The notes under the pieces were generated by a model. That model did not search any database, was not told the DNA's origin, and saw only the letters and a program-made list of their open reading frames with translations. A DNA stretch of 64,000 nucleotides from Bufo bufo (taxonomy: Eukaryota; Chordata; Amphibia; Anura; Bufonidae): NCBI RefSeq assembly GCF_905171765.1, contig NC_053392.1, positions 502,740,556-502,804,555 on the forward strand, in the 5' to 3' direction. The translations under genes and the position numbers were made by a program. Positions 11,261-22,861 of the stretch are shown one piece after another (positions within the stretch are counted from its first letter, which is position 1; each line of letters starts with the position of its first letter).

Positions 11261-11454
11261 CGTCGCAGACTGCGATGTAAAATGGCAGCATTCTCCCCAT
11301 AAGACGCAGGGGCATTTTCCCCAGGAAAAAGTGCATCTTATGGGGCGAAAAATATGGTAAATAGATTTATTAAAACAATACAAAGTTTACAGTCCATTAT
11401 TTTCTACTACGTATATATTTATATACATGAACTATAAATATACAGTATGTATTT

Positions 11455-11496
11455 ATACATATATATATATCTATATATATATATATATATATATAC
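11455..11496. repeat. (TA)n microsatellite
   Basis: A run of AT dinucleotides with one c interruption, directly upstream of the L1-like 5' end. Confidence 0.95.
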
Positions 11497-12358
11497 GGGG
11501 GCGTGGCCTAGACTGGGAGCGCAATGGCTCACCAAAAACTTGGCAACCATCAACCCCTGTAAGACCCACTCCACAAAAGATGCCTAAGAGGGGTAAGAAA
11601 GAAGCTCCTAAGCTTCTTACAGCTTTTTTTCCGACGGCGAACAATGGTGCTCGCGATCCTGCCACCGCGAGACAGGCCGCTCCCGATGGAGACGAGCCGC
11701 AACAAGAGAGGACGGAGAAAGCACAGCTCAGTCCCACAGAACAATGCGGTACCTCTTCTCCAATAAGGTCAGATCATAGTTAAGGGGAACAAAGCCCGGG
11801 ATCCTCTCCTTGCTCTTCATCCGTGAGGGCCCCTGCTACGGGGCATAAAAGGAGCAGCAGACGTGCCAACAGTCCGCCATATTCTCAGCTAGAGTCACAG
11901 GAGTCCAGATTTGCTGTATTGCAAGACTCGCCTACCCCTGCCTCGGCCACCGCCAGCCCTATCAAACAGAAAGCACAATGGGAGACTACATTATCCTTCT
12001 CTGCTGTGACAGATAATCAGGAGGGGGCCTCTGTTGAAACGCAGGAGGATGAACTCACCTTCACTACTACTAATCAGGCTGCCACGAGGCCTTCCCGATA
12101 AACGCCATGAGAGCGTTAAGGCAATCTATCCAAAAAGACATTACACAAGCACTCACCAACATCTCAGCCACTGTAGATGGCTTGGGAGAACGTATTGACC
12201 ATATACTGTAGAAACAAAATTGGGGGAATTCTCCTCGGCACACAACAAACTAGTTGATGCTCACAATACCCTATCAGGGGAAATGGAGGTCATGAAATCA
12301 AAAATGGCGGACCTAAACGACCGCAACTGCTGCAACAATGTAAAATTCTGCACATAAA
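11497..12358 (+). pseudogene. L1-like LINE 5' end with broken ORF1
   Basis: It starts with gggggcgtggcctagactgg, a type of 5' leader seen in amphibian L1-like elements. From 11581 a frame opens with MPKRGKKEAPKLLTAFFPT, followed after stops and frame changes by a coiled-coil-like helical part near 12107 and by MADLNDRNCCNNVKF near 12300-12355. That last motif resembles the ED-R-S-R-R-N-N-V-K entry of the L1 ORF1 RNA-binding domain. Several stops and shifts make it non-functional. A CR1 element replaces the rest at about 12360. Confidence 0.6.
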
Positions 12359-12359
12359 A

Positions 12360-13602
12360 GGTTAGTATATAAAATGAGAATGCTCGGACTGGGAGAAAAC
12401 GTCTGTAAGTGGGTAAGTAACTGGCTCAATGATAGAAAACAGAGGGTGGTTATTAACGGTACATACTCAGATTGGGTCACTGTCACTAGTGGGGTACCTC
12501 AGGGGTCAGTATTGGGCCCTATTCTCTTCAATATATTTATTAATGATCTTGTAGAAGGCTTGCATAGTAAAATATCAATTTTCGCAGATGACACTAAACT
12601 GTGTAAAGTAATTAACACTGAAGAGGACAGTATACTACTACAGAGGGATCTGGATAGATTGGAGGCTTGGGCAGATACGTGGCAGATGAGGTTTAACACT
12701 GACAAATGTAAGGTTATGCACATGGGAAGAAATAATGCAAGTCACCCGTACATAGTAAATGGTAAAACACTTGGTAACACTGACATGGAAAAGGATCTAG
12801 GAATTTTAATAAACAGCAAACTAAGCTGCAAAAACCAGTGTCAGGCAGATGCTGCCAAGGCCAATAAGATAATGGGTTGCATCAGAAGGGGCATAGATGC
12901 CCGTGATGAGAACATATTCCTACTACTTTACAAATCATTAGTCAGACCACACATGGAGTACTGTGTACAGTTCTGGGCTCCAGTGAACAAGGCAGACATA
13001 GCAGAGCTGGAGAGGGTCCAGAGGAGGGCAACTAAAGTAATAACTGGAATGGGGCAACTACAGTACCCTGAAAGATTATCAAAATTAGGGTTATTCACGT
13101 TAGAAAAAAGACGACTGAGGGGAGATCTAATTACTATGTATAAATATATCAGGGGTCAGTACAGAGATCTATCCCATCATCTATTTATCCCCAGGACTGT
13201 AACTGTGACGAGGGGAATTCCTCTGCGTCTGGAGGAAAGAAGGTTTGTAGACAAACATAGAAAAGGATTCTTTACGGTAAGAGCAGTGAGACTATGGAAC
13301 TCTCTGCCTGAGGAGGTGGTGATGGTGAGTGCAATAAAGGAATTCAAGAGGGGCCTGGATGTGTTTCTGGAGCGTAATAATATTACAGGTTATAGTTACT
13401 AGAGAGGGGTCGTTGATCCAGGGAGTTATTGTGATTGCCTGATTGGAGTCGGGAAGGAATTTTAATCCCCTAAAGTGAGGAAAATTGGCTTCTACCTCAC
13501 AGTTTTTTTTTTGCCTTCCTCTGGATCAACTTGCAGGATAACAGGCCGAACTGGATGGACAAATGTCTTTTTTCGGCCTTATGTACTATGTTACTATGTT
13601 AT
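12360..13602 (+). mobile_element. 5'-truncated CR1-type LINE
   Basis: It contains the second half of a reverse transcriptase, a ~200-bp 3' UTR and a terminal octamer repeat actatgtt (two copies near 13585-13600), which is the usual way CR1 elements end. The 5' truncation at about 12360 is typical of LINE insertions. It lies within the L1-like remnant. Confidence 0.8.
12374..13402 (+). CDS. CR1 reverse transcriptase, C-terminal 342 aa
   Basis: The frame is open for 342 codons and ends TAG. It holds [20 protein letters not shown], the catalytic FADDTKL box, then CKVMHMGRNN, EKDLGILINSKL, LVRPHMEYCVQFWAPV, LERVQRRATK and LEKRRLRGDL. This motif order matches the thumb and C-terminal part of vertebrate CR1 ORF2. 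The endonuclease and the front half of the RT are absent, so although the frame is intact it cannot be a working enzyme. The methionine used is simply the first in the retained fragment. Confidence 0.85.
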   Translation: MRMLGLGENVCKWVSNWLNDRKQRVVINGTYSDWVTVTSGVPQGSVLGPILFNIFINDLVEGLHSKISIFADDTKLCKVINTEEDSILLQRDLDRLEAWADTWQMRFNTDKCKVMHMGRNNASHPYIVNGKTLGNTDMEKDLGILINSKLSCKNQCQADAAKANKIMGCIRRGIDARDENIFLLLYKSLVRPHMEYCVQFWAPVNKADIAELERVQRRATKVITGMGQLQYPERLSKLGLFTLEKRRLRGDLITMYKYIRGQYRDLSHHLFIPRTVTVTRGIPLRLEERRFVDKHRKGFFTVRAVRLWNSLPEEVVMVSAIKEFKRGLDVFLERNNITGYSY

Positions 13603-13775
13603 TCCAAAATCCGTATCACCAGACAACTTGGCCAAATTCCTCCAGAAACTGATCATCACTACACTCCTCCATGCTACATATACGGATGTACAGGTGAAAC
13701 TTGAAAAATTAGAATATTGTGCAAAAGTCCATTTATTTCAGTAATGCAAATTAAAAGGAATTGCATTAATGCAGC
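13603..13775. other. Transposon remnant between CR1 and copy A
   Basis: A frame reads IPKSVSPDNLAKFLQKL, which loosely resembles a later part of L1 ORF1 and could be the continuation of the interrupted L1. Then gtgaaacttgaaaaattaga and a cattaat-rich tail suggest another DNA-transposon end. Assignments are tentative. Confidence 0.35.
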
Positions 13776-14368
13776 TTAACCACCTCAGCCCCTATAGCTT
13801 AAACACCCTTAAAGACCAGGCCACTTTTTACACTTCTGACCTACCCTACTTTCACCGTTTATTGCTCGGTCATGCAACTTACCACCCAAATGAATTTTAC
13901 CTCCTTTTCTTCTCACTAATAGAGCTTTCATTTGGTGGTATTTCATTGCTGCTGACATTTTTACTTTTTTTGTTATTAATCGAAATTTAACGATTTTTTT
14001 GCAAAAAAATTACATTTTTCACTTTCAGTTGTAAAATTTAGCAAAAAAAACGACATCCATATATAAATTTTTCTCTAAATTTATTGTTTGGGTAAAAAAA
14101 AAAAATGGTTTGGGTAAAAGTTATAGCGTTTACAAACTATGGTACAAAAATGTGAATTTCCGCTTTTTGAAGAAGCTCTGACTTTCTGAGCACCTGTCAT
14201 GTTTCCTGAGGTTCTACAATGGCCAGACAGTACAAACACCCCACAAATGACCCCATTTCGGAAAGTAGACACCCTAAGGGATTCGCTGATGGGCATAGTG
14301 AGTTCATAGAGCTTTTTATTTTTTGTCACAAATTAGTGGAAAATGATGATTTTTTTATTTATTTTTTC

Positions 14369-16620
14369 TTACAAAGTCTCATATTCCACTAACTTGTGAC
14401 AAAAAATATAAACTTCTATGAACTCACTATGCCCATCAGCGAATACCTTGGGGTGTCTTCTTTCCAAAATGGGGTCACTTGTGGGGTAGTTATACTGCCC
14501 TGGCATTCTAGGGGCCCAAATGTGTGGTAAGTAGTTTGAAATCAAAATGTGTAAAAAATGACCGGTGAAATCCGAAAGGTGCTCTTTGGAATGTGGGCCC
14601 CTTTGCCCACCTAGGCTGCAATAAAGTGCCACACATGAGGTATCGCCATACTCAGGAGAAGTTGGGGAATGTGTTTTGGGGTGTCATTTTACATATACCC
14701 ATGCTGGGTGAGATAAATATCTTGGTCAAATGCCAACTTTGTATAAAAAAATGGGAAAAGTTGTCTTTTGCCAAGATATTTCTCTCACCCAGCATGGGTA
14801 TATGTAAAATGACACCCCAAAACACATTCCCCAACTTCTCCTGAGTACGAAGATACCACATGTGTGACACTTTTTTGCAGCCTAGGTGGGCAAAGGGGCC
14901 CATATTCCAAAGAGCACCTTTCGGATTTCACCGGTCATTTTTTACACATTTTGATTTCAAACTTCTTACCACACATTTGGGCCCCTAGAATGCCAGGGCA
15001 GTATAACTACCCCACAAGTGACCCCATTTTGGAAAGAAGACACCCCATGGTATTTCGTGATGGGCATAGTGAGTTCATGGAAGTTTTTATTTTTTGTCAC
15101 AAGTTAGTGGAATATGAGACTTTGTAAGGGAAAAAAAAATCATCATTTTCCGCTAACTTGTGACAAAAAATATAAAATTCTAGGAACTCGCCATGCCCCT
15201 CACAGAATACCTTGGGGTGTCTTCTTTCCAAAATAGGGTCACTTGTGGGGTAGTTATACTGCCCTGGCATTTTCCAGGGGCCCTAATGTGTGGTTTGTAG
15301 GTAAATGACCTGTGAAATCCGAAAGGTGCTCTTTGGACTGTGGGCCCCTTTGCCCACCTAGGCTGCAAAAAAGTGTCACACATGTGGTATCTCCGTACTC
15401 AGGAGAAGTTGGGAAATGTGTTTTGGGGTGTCATTTTACATATACCCATGCTGGGTGAGATAAATATCTTGGTCAAACGCCAACTTTGTATAAAAAAATG
15501 GGAAAAGTTGTCTTTTGCCAAGATATTTCTCTCACCCAGCATGGGTATATGTAAAATGACACCCCAAAACACATTGCCCAACTTCTCCTGAGTACAGCGA
15601 TACCAGAAGTGTGACACTTTTTTGCAGCCTAGGTGGGCAAAGGGGCCCACATTCCAAAGAGCACCTTTCGGATTTCACCGGCCATTTTTTACAGATTTTG
15701 ATTTCAAACCACTTCTCACGCATTCGGCCCCTAAAATGCCAGGGCAGTATAACTACCCCACAAGTGACCCCATTTTCGAAAGAAGACACCCCAAGGTATT
15801 TCGTGATGGGCATAGTGAGTTCATGGAAGTTTTTATTTTTTGTCACAAGTTAGTGGAATATGAGACTTTGTAAGGGAAAAAAAAAAAATAAATCATCATT
15901 TTCCGCTAACTTGTGACAAAAAATATAAAATTCTAGGAACTCGCCATGCCCCTCACGGAATACCTTGGGGTGTCTTCTTTCCAAAATGGGGTCACTTGTG
16001 GGGTAGTTATACTGCCCTGGCATTTTCCAGGGGCCCTAATGTGTGGTAAGTAGGTAAATGACCTGTGAAATCCTAAAGGTGCTCTTTGGAATGTGGGCCC
16101 CTTTGCCCACCTAGGCTGCAAAAAAGTGTCACACATGTGGTATCGCCGTATTCAGGAGAAGTTGGGCAATGTGTTTTGGGGTGTCTTTTTACATATACTC
16201 ATGCTGGGTGAGAGAAATATCTTGGCAAAAGACAACTTTTTCCATTTTTTTATACAAAGTTGGCATTTGACCAAGATATTTATCTCACCCAGCATGGGTA
16301 TATGTAAAATGACACCCCAAAACACATTGCCCAACTTCTCCTGAGTACGGCGATACCACATGTGTGACACTTTTTTGCAGCCTAGATGCGCAAAGGGGCC
16401 CACATTCATTTTATGAGGGCATTTTTAGACATTTGGATCCCAGACTTCTTCTCACACTTTAGGGCCCCTAGAATGCCAGGGCAGTATTAATACCCGACAT
16501 GTGACCCCATTTTGGAAAGAAGACACCCCAAGGTATTCAATGAGGGGCAAGGCGAGTTCATAGAAATTATTTTTTTTGGGCACAAGTTAGCGGAAATTGA
16601 TATATATTTTTTTTTTCTCA
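14369..16620. repeat. Three tandem ~750-bp palindromic modules (copy A)
   Basis: Palindromes are centred near 14748, 15495 and 16248. Each arm runs from the cttacaaagtctcatattcc edge through a ggggtgtcttctttcc block and a caggagaagttggg block to a central atatttctctcacccagcat region, then back in inverse. Small 83-88 codon frames recur on both strands because of this symmetry and are not genes. Confidence 0.9.
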
Positions 16621-16678
16621 CAAAATCTCCCTTTCCGCTAACTTGGGACAAAAATTTCAATCTTTCATGGACTCAATA

Positions 16679-18940
16679 TTATTATTATTATTATTTATTA
16701 TTAAAGCGCCATTCATTCCATAGCGCTGTACATATGATAAGCGGTGCACATACATAATACAGACAATTGCACTAATCATAAACAAGACAAGTTACAAACT
16801 GGTACAGAAGGAGAGAGGGCCCTGCCCGTGAGGGCTTACAATCTACATGGTATGGGAGAAGGACACAGTAGGTGCGAGTTAAGTTGGTCATGGCGGTATA
16901 GAGGCAGCAGGGTCACTGGTTGTAGGCTTGTCTGAAGAGGTGGGTTTTCAGGTTTCTTTTGAAGGATTCCAATGTAGGTGAGAGTCTGATATGTTGGGGT
17001 AGCGAGTTCCAGAGTATGGGAGAAATCTTGGAGTCGATTGTGGGAAGAGGCGATAAGAGGAGAGGAGAGAAGGAGGTCTTGTGAGGATCGGAGAGTGCGT
17101 GTGGGGATGTATCGGGAAAGTAGCTCAGAGATGTAGGGGGGGGACAGGTTATGGACGGCCTTGTATGTATTTGTAAGTACTTTGAAGTGTATTCGCTGGG
17201 CAATGGGGAGCCAGTGAAGGGATTGGCAGAGAGGAGAGGCAGTGGAGTAATAGGGTGAGAGGTGGATTAGTCGGGCAGCAGAGTTGAGGATAGATTGGAG
17301 GGGTGTGAGAGTGCTAGATGGAAGGCCACAGAGGAGAATGTTGCAGTAGTCTAGGCGGGAGATAATGAGGGCATGTACAAGAATTTTCGCAGATTCAAAG
17401 TTAAGGAAAGCACGGATGCGGGAGATGTTTTTGAGTTGGAGGCGGCAGGTGGTGGAAAGAGCTTGGATTTGCGGTCGGAAGGAAAGTGCAGAATCCAAGG
17501 TCACTCCAAGGCAGCGGACTTTGTTGACCGGGAAGAGTGTGCAGCCATTGATCATGATAGATAGGTCTGTTGAGGGGGTTGAACAAGATGGGGGAAAGAT
17601 TATAAATTCTGTCTTATCCATGTTAAGTTTTAGAAAGCGAGAGGCGAAGAAGGATGATATAGAAGATAGACATTGTGGGATTCGTGATAGTAAGGTGGTG
17701 ATGTCTGCACCAGAGAGGTAGATTTGTGTGTCATCAGCGTAGGAGTGATACTGAAAGCCATGTGACTCTATGAGCTGTCCCAGGCCAAAAGTGTAGATAG
17801 AGAAGAGCAGGGGTCCTAGGACAGAGCCTTGCGGGACACCAACAGAGAGGGAATGAGACGAGGAGGTTGTGCGAGAGTGGGAGACGCTAAACGTCCGGTC
17901 TGTGAGGTATGATGTGATCCAGAAGAGGGCCAGGTCGGTGATGCCAAGAGATGAGAGAGTTTGCAACAGAAGGGAGTGGTCAACAGTGTCAAAGGCAGAG
18001 GACAGGTCAAGGAGAAGGAGGACAGAGTATTGTTTCTTGGTTTTGGCTGTCAGTAGGTCATTGGTGACTTTGGTAAGGGCAGTCTCGGTCGAGTGGTGGG
18101 GTCGGAAGCCAGATTGTAGGCGGTCAAAGAGGGAGCAGGAGGAGAGGTGGGAGGACAGTTCTGAATGGACATGTTGTTCAAGTAGCTTTGAGGCATACGG
18201 AAGAAGTGATATGGGGCGATAACTGGACAAGGAAGATGGGTCAAGTGAAGGCTTTTTGAGGATGGGTGTAATGGTAGCATGTTTAAAAGCAGAGGGGAAG
18301 ACACCAGAGTTTAGTGATAGGTTGAAGAGATGAGTTAGGGTTGGGATAAACACTGTGGTGAGGTTAGGGATGAGGTGGGATGGGATTGGGTCAAGTGCAC
18401 AGGTGGTCAGATGAGATTTGGAGAGTAGAGTGGAGAGTTTTTCTTCTGTAATGGTGGAGAAGCGGGTTTTGGGAGAAGAGGACCGAGCAGTTGTGTAGAG
18501 GGTCTGTGGGGACTGTGTAGTGAAGCTTTGCCTGATGTTGACTATCTTTTGTTTGAAATATTTTGCAAAGTCCTCAGCTGAGAAGAGAGGAGAGGGTGGG
18601 GGCGCTGGGGGACGGAGAAGGGAGTTAAAAGTGCTAAAAAGTTGTTTAGGGCTGTGTGACAGGGAAGATATGAGAGATGAGAAGTAGGCCTGTTTTGCAT
18701 CAGCGAGTGAGGATTTAAATATGAGGAGGGATTGCTTGTATGCGGTGAAATGATCTTTAGAATGGGATTTCTTCCATTGCCGCTCAGCAGCCCTGGAAGC
18801 TTGTCTGAGTTTTTTGGTCAGGTTGGTGTGCCAGGGTTGTCTGTTGATTTTTCGGGTTTTGTTGTGTGTGAGGGGGGCAACAGTGTCCAGAGCTGTACTT
18901 ATTGTGTTGTTATATAGGGTGTTATATAGGGTGGTAGCAG
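16679..18940 (-). mobile_element. L2-type LINE inserted in copy A
   Basis: The insertion interrupts sequence that is continuous in copy B (around 26664-26674). Its 3' end, on the left, is an (AAT)n tail preceded on the minus strand by the gtacagcgctatggaatgaa region common to L2 3' ends. It is 5'-truncated at the right. About 7 bases of the target are missing, and no clear target duplication is visible. Confidence 0.85.
16913..18935 (-). pseudogene. L2 ORF2 (RT), one frameshift near the end
   Basis: The minus-strand frame is open from the 5' junction for over 600 codons. It shows [47 protein letters not shown] and the catalytic YADDTQIY box, followed by [12 protein letters not shown] and a [14 protein letters not shown] segment, all typical of the L2 clade. 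Around 17.05-17.1 kb the frame must shift to continue into [14 protein letters not shown] and the terminal [14 protein letters not shown], ending at 16913. The endonuclease domain is absent through 5' truncation. Longer antisense frames in 17.3-18.2 kb are shadows. Confidence 0.85.
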
Positions 18941-19194
18941 CTACGGAATACCTTGGGGTGTCTTCTTTCCGAAATGGGGTCACATGTGGGGTATTTATAC
19001 TGCCCTGGCATTCTAGGGGCCCTAAGCGTGAGAAGAAGTCTGGAATATAAATGTCTAAAAAATTTTACGCATTTGGATTCCGTGAGGGGTATGGTGAGTT
19101 CATGTGAGATTTTATTTTTTGACACAAGTTAGTGGAATATGAGACTTTGTAAGAAAAAAAATTATAATTTCCGCTAACTTGGGCCAAAAAAATG

Positions 19195-20187
19195 TCTGAA
19201 TGGAGCCTTACAGGGGGGTGATCAATGACAGGGGGGTGATCAGGGAGTCTATATGGGGTGATCACCCCCCTGTCATTGATCACCCCCCTATAAGGCTCCA
19301 TTCAGATGTCCGTATGTGTTTTGCGGATCCGATCCATGCATCAGTGGATCCGTAAAAATCATACGGACATCTGAATGCAGCCTGACAGGGGGGTGATCAA
19401 TGACAGGGGGGTGATCAGGGAGTCTATATGGGGTGATCACCCCCCTGTAAGGCTCCATTCAGATGTCCGTATGTGTTTTGCGGATCCGATCCATGTATCA
19501 GTGGATCCGTAAAAATCATACGGACATCTGAATGCAGCCTTACAGGGGGGTGATCAATGACAGGGGGGTGATAAATGACAGGGGGGTGATCAGGGAGTCT
19601 ATATGGGGTGATCACCCCGCTGTAAGGCTCCATTCAGATGTCCGTACGTGTTTTGCGGATCCGATCCATGTATCAATGGATCCGTAAAAATCATATGGAC
19701 ATCTGAATGCAGCCTTACAGGGGGGTGATCAATGGCAGGGGGGTGATCAATGACAGGGGGGTGATCAGGGAGTCTATATGGGGTGATCACCTCAGTCATT
19801 GATCACTCCCCTGTAAGGCTCCATTCAGATGTCCGTACGTGTTTTGCGCATCGAATCCATGTATCAGTGGATCCGTAAAAATCATACGGACATCTGAATG
19901 CAGCCTTACAGGGGGGTGATCAATGACAGGGGGGTGATCAGGGAGTCTATATAGGGTGATCACCTCCGTCATTGATCACTCCCCTGTAAGGCTCCATTCA
20001 GATGTCCGTACGTGTTTTGCGGATCCGATCCATGTATCAGTGGATCCGTAAAAATCATACGGACATCTGAATGCAGCCTTACAGGGGGGTGATCAATGAC
20101 AGGGGGGTGATCAATGACAGGGGGTGATCAGGGAGTCTATATGGGGTGATCACCACCGTCATTTATCACGCCCCTGTAAGGCTCCAT
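19195..20187. repeat. 191-bp satellite in copy A (about 5 units)
   Basis: Each unit has a G-rich half (ggggggtgatcaatgacagg repeated one to three times, then gggagtctatatggggtgat) and a ~92-bp imperfect palindrome (ggctccattcagatgtccgt to its complement) bounded by TAA and TTA. Units vary in how many ggtgatcaatgacag sub-repeats they carry. Confidence 0.9.
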
Positions 20188-20495
20188 TTTCGATAACCAA
20201 TCAATACTTTTGTCCCGGTATCAATACGATACCGGGATTTGCCTTTTATAGATACTAGGCTGTGCTAGTGCACAGCCCAGTATCAGAGAACATGGATCGC
20301 GCTGCTCTCAGCACGGCCATGTTCCCTCAGCAGCACAGGGAGAAGGAAGAAGTCGCTCGCTCCCCCCCTGTGCCGCTGCCACCAAAGGGAGCAAAGAGGA
20401 GGGGAGGGCGCACTGCGCCACCAATGATAACTAACGTTTAATACATTACAAATACAGGCGGCAGAAACACATTTCCGGCACTCGACCTCTGACAA
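20188..20495. mobile_element. End fragment of non-autonomous hAT-like element
   Basis: Homologous, in inverse orientation, to the right part of the element at 56325-57585. It shares aatcaatacttttgtcccgg, a repeated cagcccagtatc block, a cagcagcacaggg-rich block and actgcgccaccaatgata. The terminal tagggttgt is missing. It abuts a hAT transposase region, so it may be the 5' part of the same composite or a separate insertion. Confidence 0.6.
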
Positions 20496-22861
20496 AAACC
20501 AAGAAAGGTCTCTGGCTCCTCCTGCTTCCTCTTCTGCTGCAGTCGCGGCCTCTTCATCCACCTCTGGAGTGACAGTGCACCTGGCACCCCGCAAACAGAG
20601 GATCTGCCAGCAACACCAACACCTGGGTCACCAAGCATCTCCACAATGTCCCACGGAAGCGTTCAGCTCTCCATATCCCAAACGCTGGAGAGGAAGATGA
20701 AGTACCCCCCTACCCACCCGCGATCTCTAGCTCTAAATGCCATCATTTCTAAATTACTTTTCTTTGAAATTCTGTCATTCTGTCTGGTGGAGACGGATAG
20801 TTTTAAAGGCCTTATGGCGGTGGATGTCCCACAGTACGTCGTGCCCAGACGCCACTACTTTTCAAGGCGAGCCATCCCTTCCCTTCACAACCAAGTAGGG
20901 GACAAAATCAGGTGTGCACTGCGCAACGCCATCTGTGGGAAGGTGCACCTGACTACGGATACGTGGACCAGTAAGCACGGTCAGGGCTGTTATATCTCCA
21001 TAACAGCACACTGGGTAAATGCAGTGGGGGCTGGGCCTGAGGCGGATAACAGTTTGGCGCATGTCCTTCCACCACCGAGGATTGCAGGGCGCTTCAGTTA
21101 GGCTCCTGTTGCTTCCTCCTACTCTGCTTCCTCATCCTCTACCAGCTCCTCATCCGGTCAGCGTAACACCTTCACCACCAACTTCAGCACAGCCAGGGGT
21201 AAACGACAGCAGGCAGTTTTAAAACTTATCTGTTTGAGGGAAAAACCCCACACCGCGCAGGAGCTGTGGACGGGCCTTGAACAACAGACCGATGAGTGGT
21301 TTGTGTCAGTGAGCCTCAAGCCCGGCCTGGTGGCGTGCGATAATGGGCGAAATCTTGTAGCAGCTCTGGGACTAGCCGGTTTTACGCACATCCCTTGCCT
21401 GGCGCATGTGCTGAATTTGGTGGTGCAGAGATTCCTTAAAAATGACCCCGATATGTCAGAGCTGCTGCATAAAGTGCGGTCCGTCTGTGCACGCTTTCGG
21501 CGTTCTTACCCTGCTGCTGCCTGTCAGGGCTGCAGCGTAACTTCGGCCTTCCCGCTCACCGCCTCATATGCAACGTGCCCACAAGGTGGAACTCCACCTT
21601 GCACATGCTGGCCAGACTGTGCGAGCAGCAGCAGGCGATAGTGGACTTTCAGCTGCAGCACGCACGGGTGAGTCGCTCGGCGGAACAGCACCACTTCACC
21701 ACCAATGACTGGGCCTCCATGCGAGACCTGTGTTCCTTGTTGCGCTGATTTGAGTACTCCACCAACATGGCCAGTGCCGATAACGCTGTTCTCAGCTTTA
21801 CTATCCCACTTCTATGCCTCCTTGAAAAAATGCTCCTGGCGATGATAGAAGAGGATGTGGCACAGGAGGAGGAGGAGGAAGAGGGATCATTTTGTAGGGT
21901 TTCCGACCAGTCATTCCCAAGTGGCTCCGAGGGTGGGTTCCTGCACCCACAAACCCAATGTACACAATTGTCCAGCCAGGGCACATTTCTGGAGGATGAG
22001 GAGGTGGAGGATGAGGAGGAGGAGATGCAGGAGGAGGAACCATGTTCACAGCAGGGTGGCACCCAGACCAGCTCATGGCCATCACTGGTGCGTGGATAGG
22101 GGGATACAGAGGACACAGACGATACACCTCCCACAGAGGACAGCTTTTCATTGCCTCTGTGCAGCCTGGCACACATGAGCGATTACATGCTGCAGTGTCT
22201 CCGCAACGACCGCCGAGTTGCCCACATTCTAACTTGTGCTGATTACTGGGTGGCCACGCTGCTGGATCCCCGTTACAAGGACAACGTACTGTCCTTAATT
22301 CCGTCACTGGAGCGTGATCGTAAGATGCGCGAGTACAAGCGCACACTGGTAGACGCGCTGCTTGTGGCATTCCCACCTGACAGCTGGGGCACAGTGGAAG
22401 CACAAGGCAAAGGCAGAGGACGAGGTCGCCAACGCAGCTGGGTCTCTGCCAGCACCTCAGAAGGCAGGGTTAGCATGTCCGAAATGTGGAAAAGCTTTGT
22501 CAGCACGCCACAACAACCAGCACCACCAGCTGATATGGAACGTCTTAGCAGGAGGCAGCATTTCACCAACATGGTGGAGTAGTGTGTGTGCACACGCCTA
22601 CACGTACTGAATGACGGGTCTGCCCCCTTCAACTTCTGGGTCTCCAAATTGGGCTCATGGCCTGAGCTTGCCCTTTACGCCTTGGAGGTGCTGGCCTGTC
22701 CTGCAGCCAGTGTATTATCTAAACGTGTGTTTAGCACGGCAGGGGGCGTCATCACAGACAAGCGCAGCCGCCTGTCCACAGCCAACGTGGACAAGCTCAC
22801 GTTCATTAAAATGAACCAGGCTTGGATCCCACAAGACTTGTCTGTACCTTGTGCAGAATAG
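20495..22861 (+). pseudogene. hAT transposase pseudogene
   Basis: Decayed transposase with recognisable order: LHNQVGDKIRCALRNAI and VHLTTDTWTSKHGQ near 20890-20975, LAGFTHIPCLAHVLNLVV near 21370-21425, VPTRWNSTLHMLARLCEQQ near 21575-21630, an acidic stretch near 21860, YWVATLLDPRYKDNVLSL near 22243-22300, and the C-terminal dimerisation part LACPAASVLSKRVFSTAGG near 22690-22750. The frame is broken by stops at about 21099, 21746, 22097 and 22580 and by a shift near 21.54 kb. hAT enzymes normally cut and paste with 8-bp duplications. This copy is inactive. Confidence 0.85.

Larger units (their letters stand above)
10349..11357. mobile_element. TA-flanked MITE (Tc1/mariner-type target site)
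   Basis: The ends ccgtattaatcgccctataag and cttatggggcgaaaaatatgg are imperfect inverted repeats of about 28 bp, flanked by TA at 10347-10348 and 11358-11359. The interior carries a ~28-bp minisatellite and a 333-bp palindrome and encodes nothing. TA duplication suggests mobilisation by a Tc1/mariner-type transposase. Confidence 0.65.
13780..20187 (+). mobile_element. Large TTAA-flanked element, copy A (3' truncated)
   Basis: It begins after TTAA (13776-13779) with CCACCTCAGCCCC and runs through a ~600-bp AT-rich leader, three ~750-bp palindromic modules and a 191-bp satellite. It matches copy B (24481-28887) and, inverted, copy C (48119-51601). An L2 element is inserted at 16679-18940. The far end is lost at the junction with a hAT-like fragment near 20187. 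TTAA targets are used by piggyBac and Kolobok transposases; which applies is unknown. No transposase is encoded. Confidence 0.8.

Noticed and set aside
14369..16409. Recurrent 83-88 residue proteins on both strands (also at 25.1-26.4 and 49.7-51.0 kb)
   Set aside because: Recurrence comes from palindromic DNA modules. The peptides share no known domain and appear in mirrored positions on both strands.
17365..18304. Plus-strand and minus-strand open frames within the L2 element
   Set aside because: Antisense or alternate-frame shadows of the L2 reverse transcriptase.
21649..22403. Minus-strand frames of 175 and 200 codons
   Set aside because: Antisense to the hAT transposase pseudogene; Ser/Pro-rich translation of acidic and repeat codons.
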